Shown here: positions 15,157 to 15,390 of the stretch, piece after piece
How the letters are laid out: each line of letters begins with the position of its first letter
How positions within the stretch are numbered: the first letter of the stretch is position 1
DNA from: an uncultured Bilophila sp.
GTDB taxonomy: Bacteria > Desulfobacterota > Desulfovibrionia > Desulfovibrionales > Desulfovibrionaceae
Length of the DNA: 15,390 nt
Direction: 5' to 3'
Assembly: GCA_910585945.1 (NCBI GenBank)
Contig: CAJUHZ010000053.1
Location: forward strand, 1 to 15,390
The notes under the pieces: generated by a model
Databases searched by the model: none
What the model was told of the DNA's origin: nothing
The model's input: only the letters and a program-made list of their open reading frames with translations
Translations under genes and position numbers: made by a program

Positions 15157-15390
15157 ATGCCAAAAACGTCCTACCAGCACGACGCCGCCTACAAAAACCT
15201 GTTCACCGATCCCGAAATGGTGGCGTCGCTGCTCCGGCGTTTTGTTCCCGCCGATATTGTCGCGGAAATGGATTTCTCTTCGCTCGAACCCTTTCCGTCC
15301 GAACATATTACTGAAGATCGGCGGGAACGTCGAAGCGATATCGTCTGGCGCGTGCGCCTGAAGGAATCGTTCTGCTATCTGCTCTTTCTC
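15157..15390 (+). CDS. Rpn/YhgA-like PD-(D/E)XK nuclease (putative transposase), 5' part only
   Basis: The frame is open from ATG 15157 to the window edge, giving the first 78 residues. It matches the start of the Rpn family (recombination-promoting nuclease, formerly YhgA-like putative transposase, Transposase_31). Matching features are YQHDAAYKNLF near 6-16, then a Leu-rich segment with VPADIVAEMDFSSLEP, then the RERRSDIVWRV segment at 57-66. Here D61 is the likely first catalytic acid of the PD-(D/E)XK fold; the expected downstream E-x-K lies outside the window. Rpn proteins are linked to RecA-independent recombination and phage defence and are often present in many copies. Third codon positions look less GC-rich than in the flagellar genes. 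A weak purine stretch precedes the ATG; there is no obvious promoter. Function is inferred from family resemblance. Confidence 0.8.
   Translation, partial: MPKTSYQHDAAYKNLFTDPEMVASLLRRFVPADIVAEMDFSSLEPFPSEHITEDRRERRSDIVWRVRLKESFCYLLFL

Noticed and set aside
1..15390. CRISPR array, tRNA or rRNA genes
   Set aside because: No regularly spaced repeats and no cloverleaf or rRNA-like segments were seen; nearly all of the sequence is accounted for by protein genes.

Overview
The window is GC-rich, gene-dense bacterial DNA made of two divergently transcribed gene sets. A leftward housekeeping operon lies on the minus strand at 231-7356. A rightward flagellar basal-body/export operon lies on the plus strand at 7714-15030. 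Gene order, the FliI N-terminus, the sigma-54 promoter and the Rpn/YhgA-type gene at the right edge suggest a flagellated deltaproteobacterial lineage such as Desulfovibrionaceae. That placement rests on recollection of family features and was not tested by a search.

Left half, minus strand, in order of transcription: topA (DNA topoisomerase I with four C-terminal zinc-ribbon modules), a PfkB-type pyridoxamine/pyridoxal kinase, murI (glutamate racemase) and comEC (DNA-uptake channel with a metallo-beta-lactamase domain). Spacing is operon-like: 10 bp, a 4-bp ATGA overlap, then 61 bp. A sigma-70-like promoter can be read upstream of topA. A (TTC)8 trinucleotide tract sits at the 3' end of the kinase gene, just before the murI start. 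Bases 1-230 hold no convincing gene.

The 357-bp divergent region (7357-7713) carries the topA promoter facing left and a near-consensus sigma-54 -24/-12 promoter facing right, preceded by an AT-rich stretch. Its transcript would cover flgB, flgC, fliE, fliF, a small unnamed ORF, fliG, fliH and fliI. These encode the proximal rod (FlgB, FlgC), the rod/MS-ring adaptor (FliE), the MS-ring (FliF), the rotor/switch protein (FliG), and the export ATPase (FliI) with its regulator (FliH). Several intercistronic gaps hold perfect stem-loops that could tune stability or stoichiometry along one mRNA.

The most unusual element is the 67-residue ORF at 10745-10948 between fliF and fliG. Its last 30 residues match the FliG-binding tail of FliF at 16 of 30 positions, including the signature Trp, so it looks like a free-standing duplicate of the FliF tail. 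FliH is also odd: it is about twice the usual length, with a roughly 200-residue acidic, Ala/Pro-rich C-terminal extension. After fliI, where fliJ often sits, the window ends inside an Rpn-family (PD-(D/E)XK, YhgA-like) gene.
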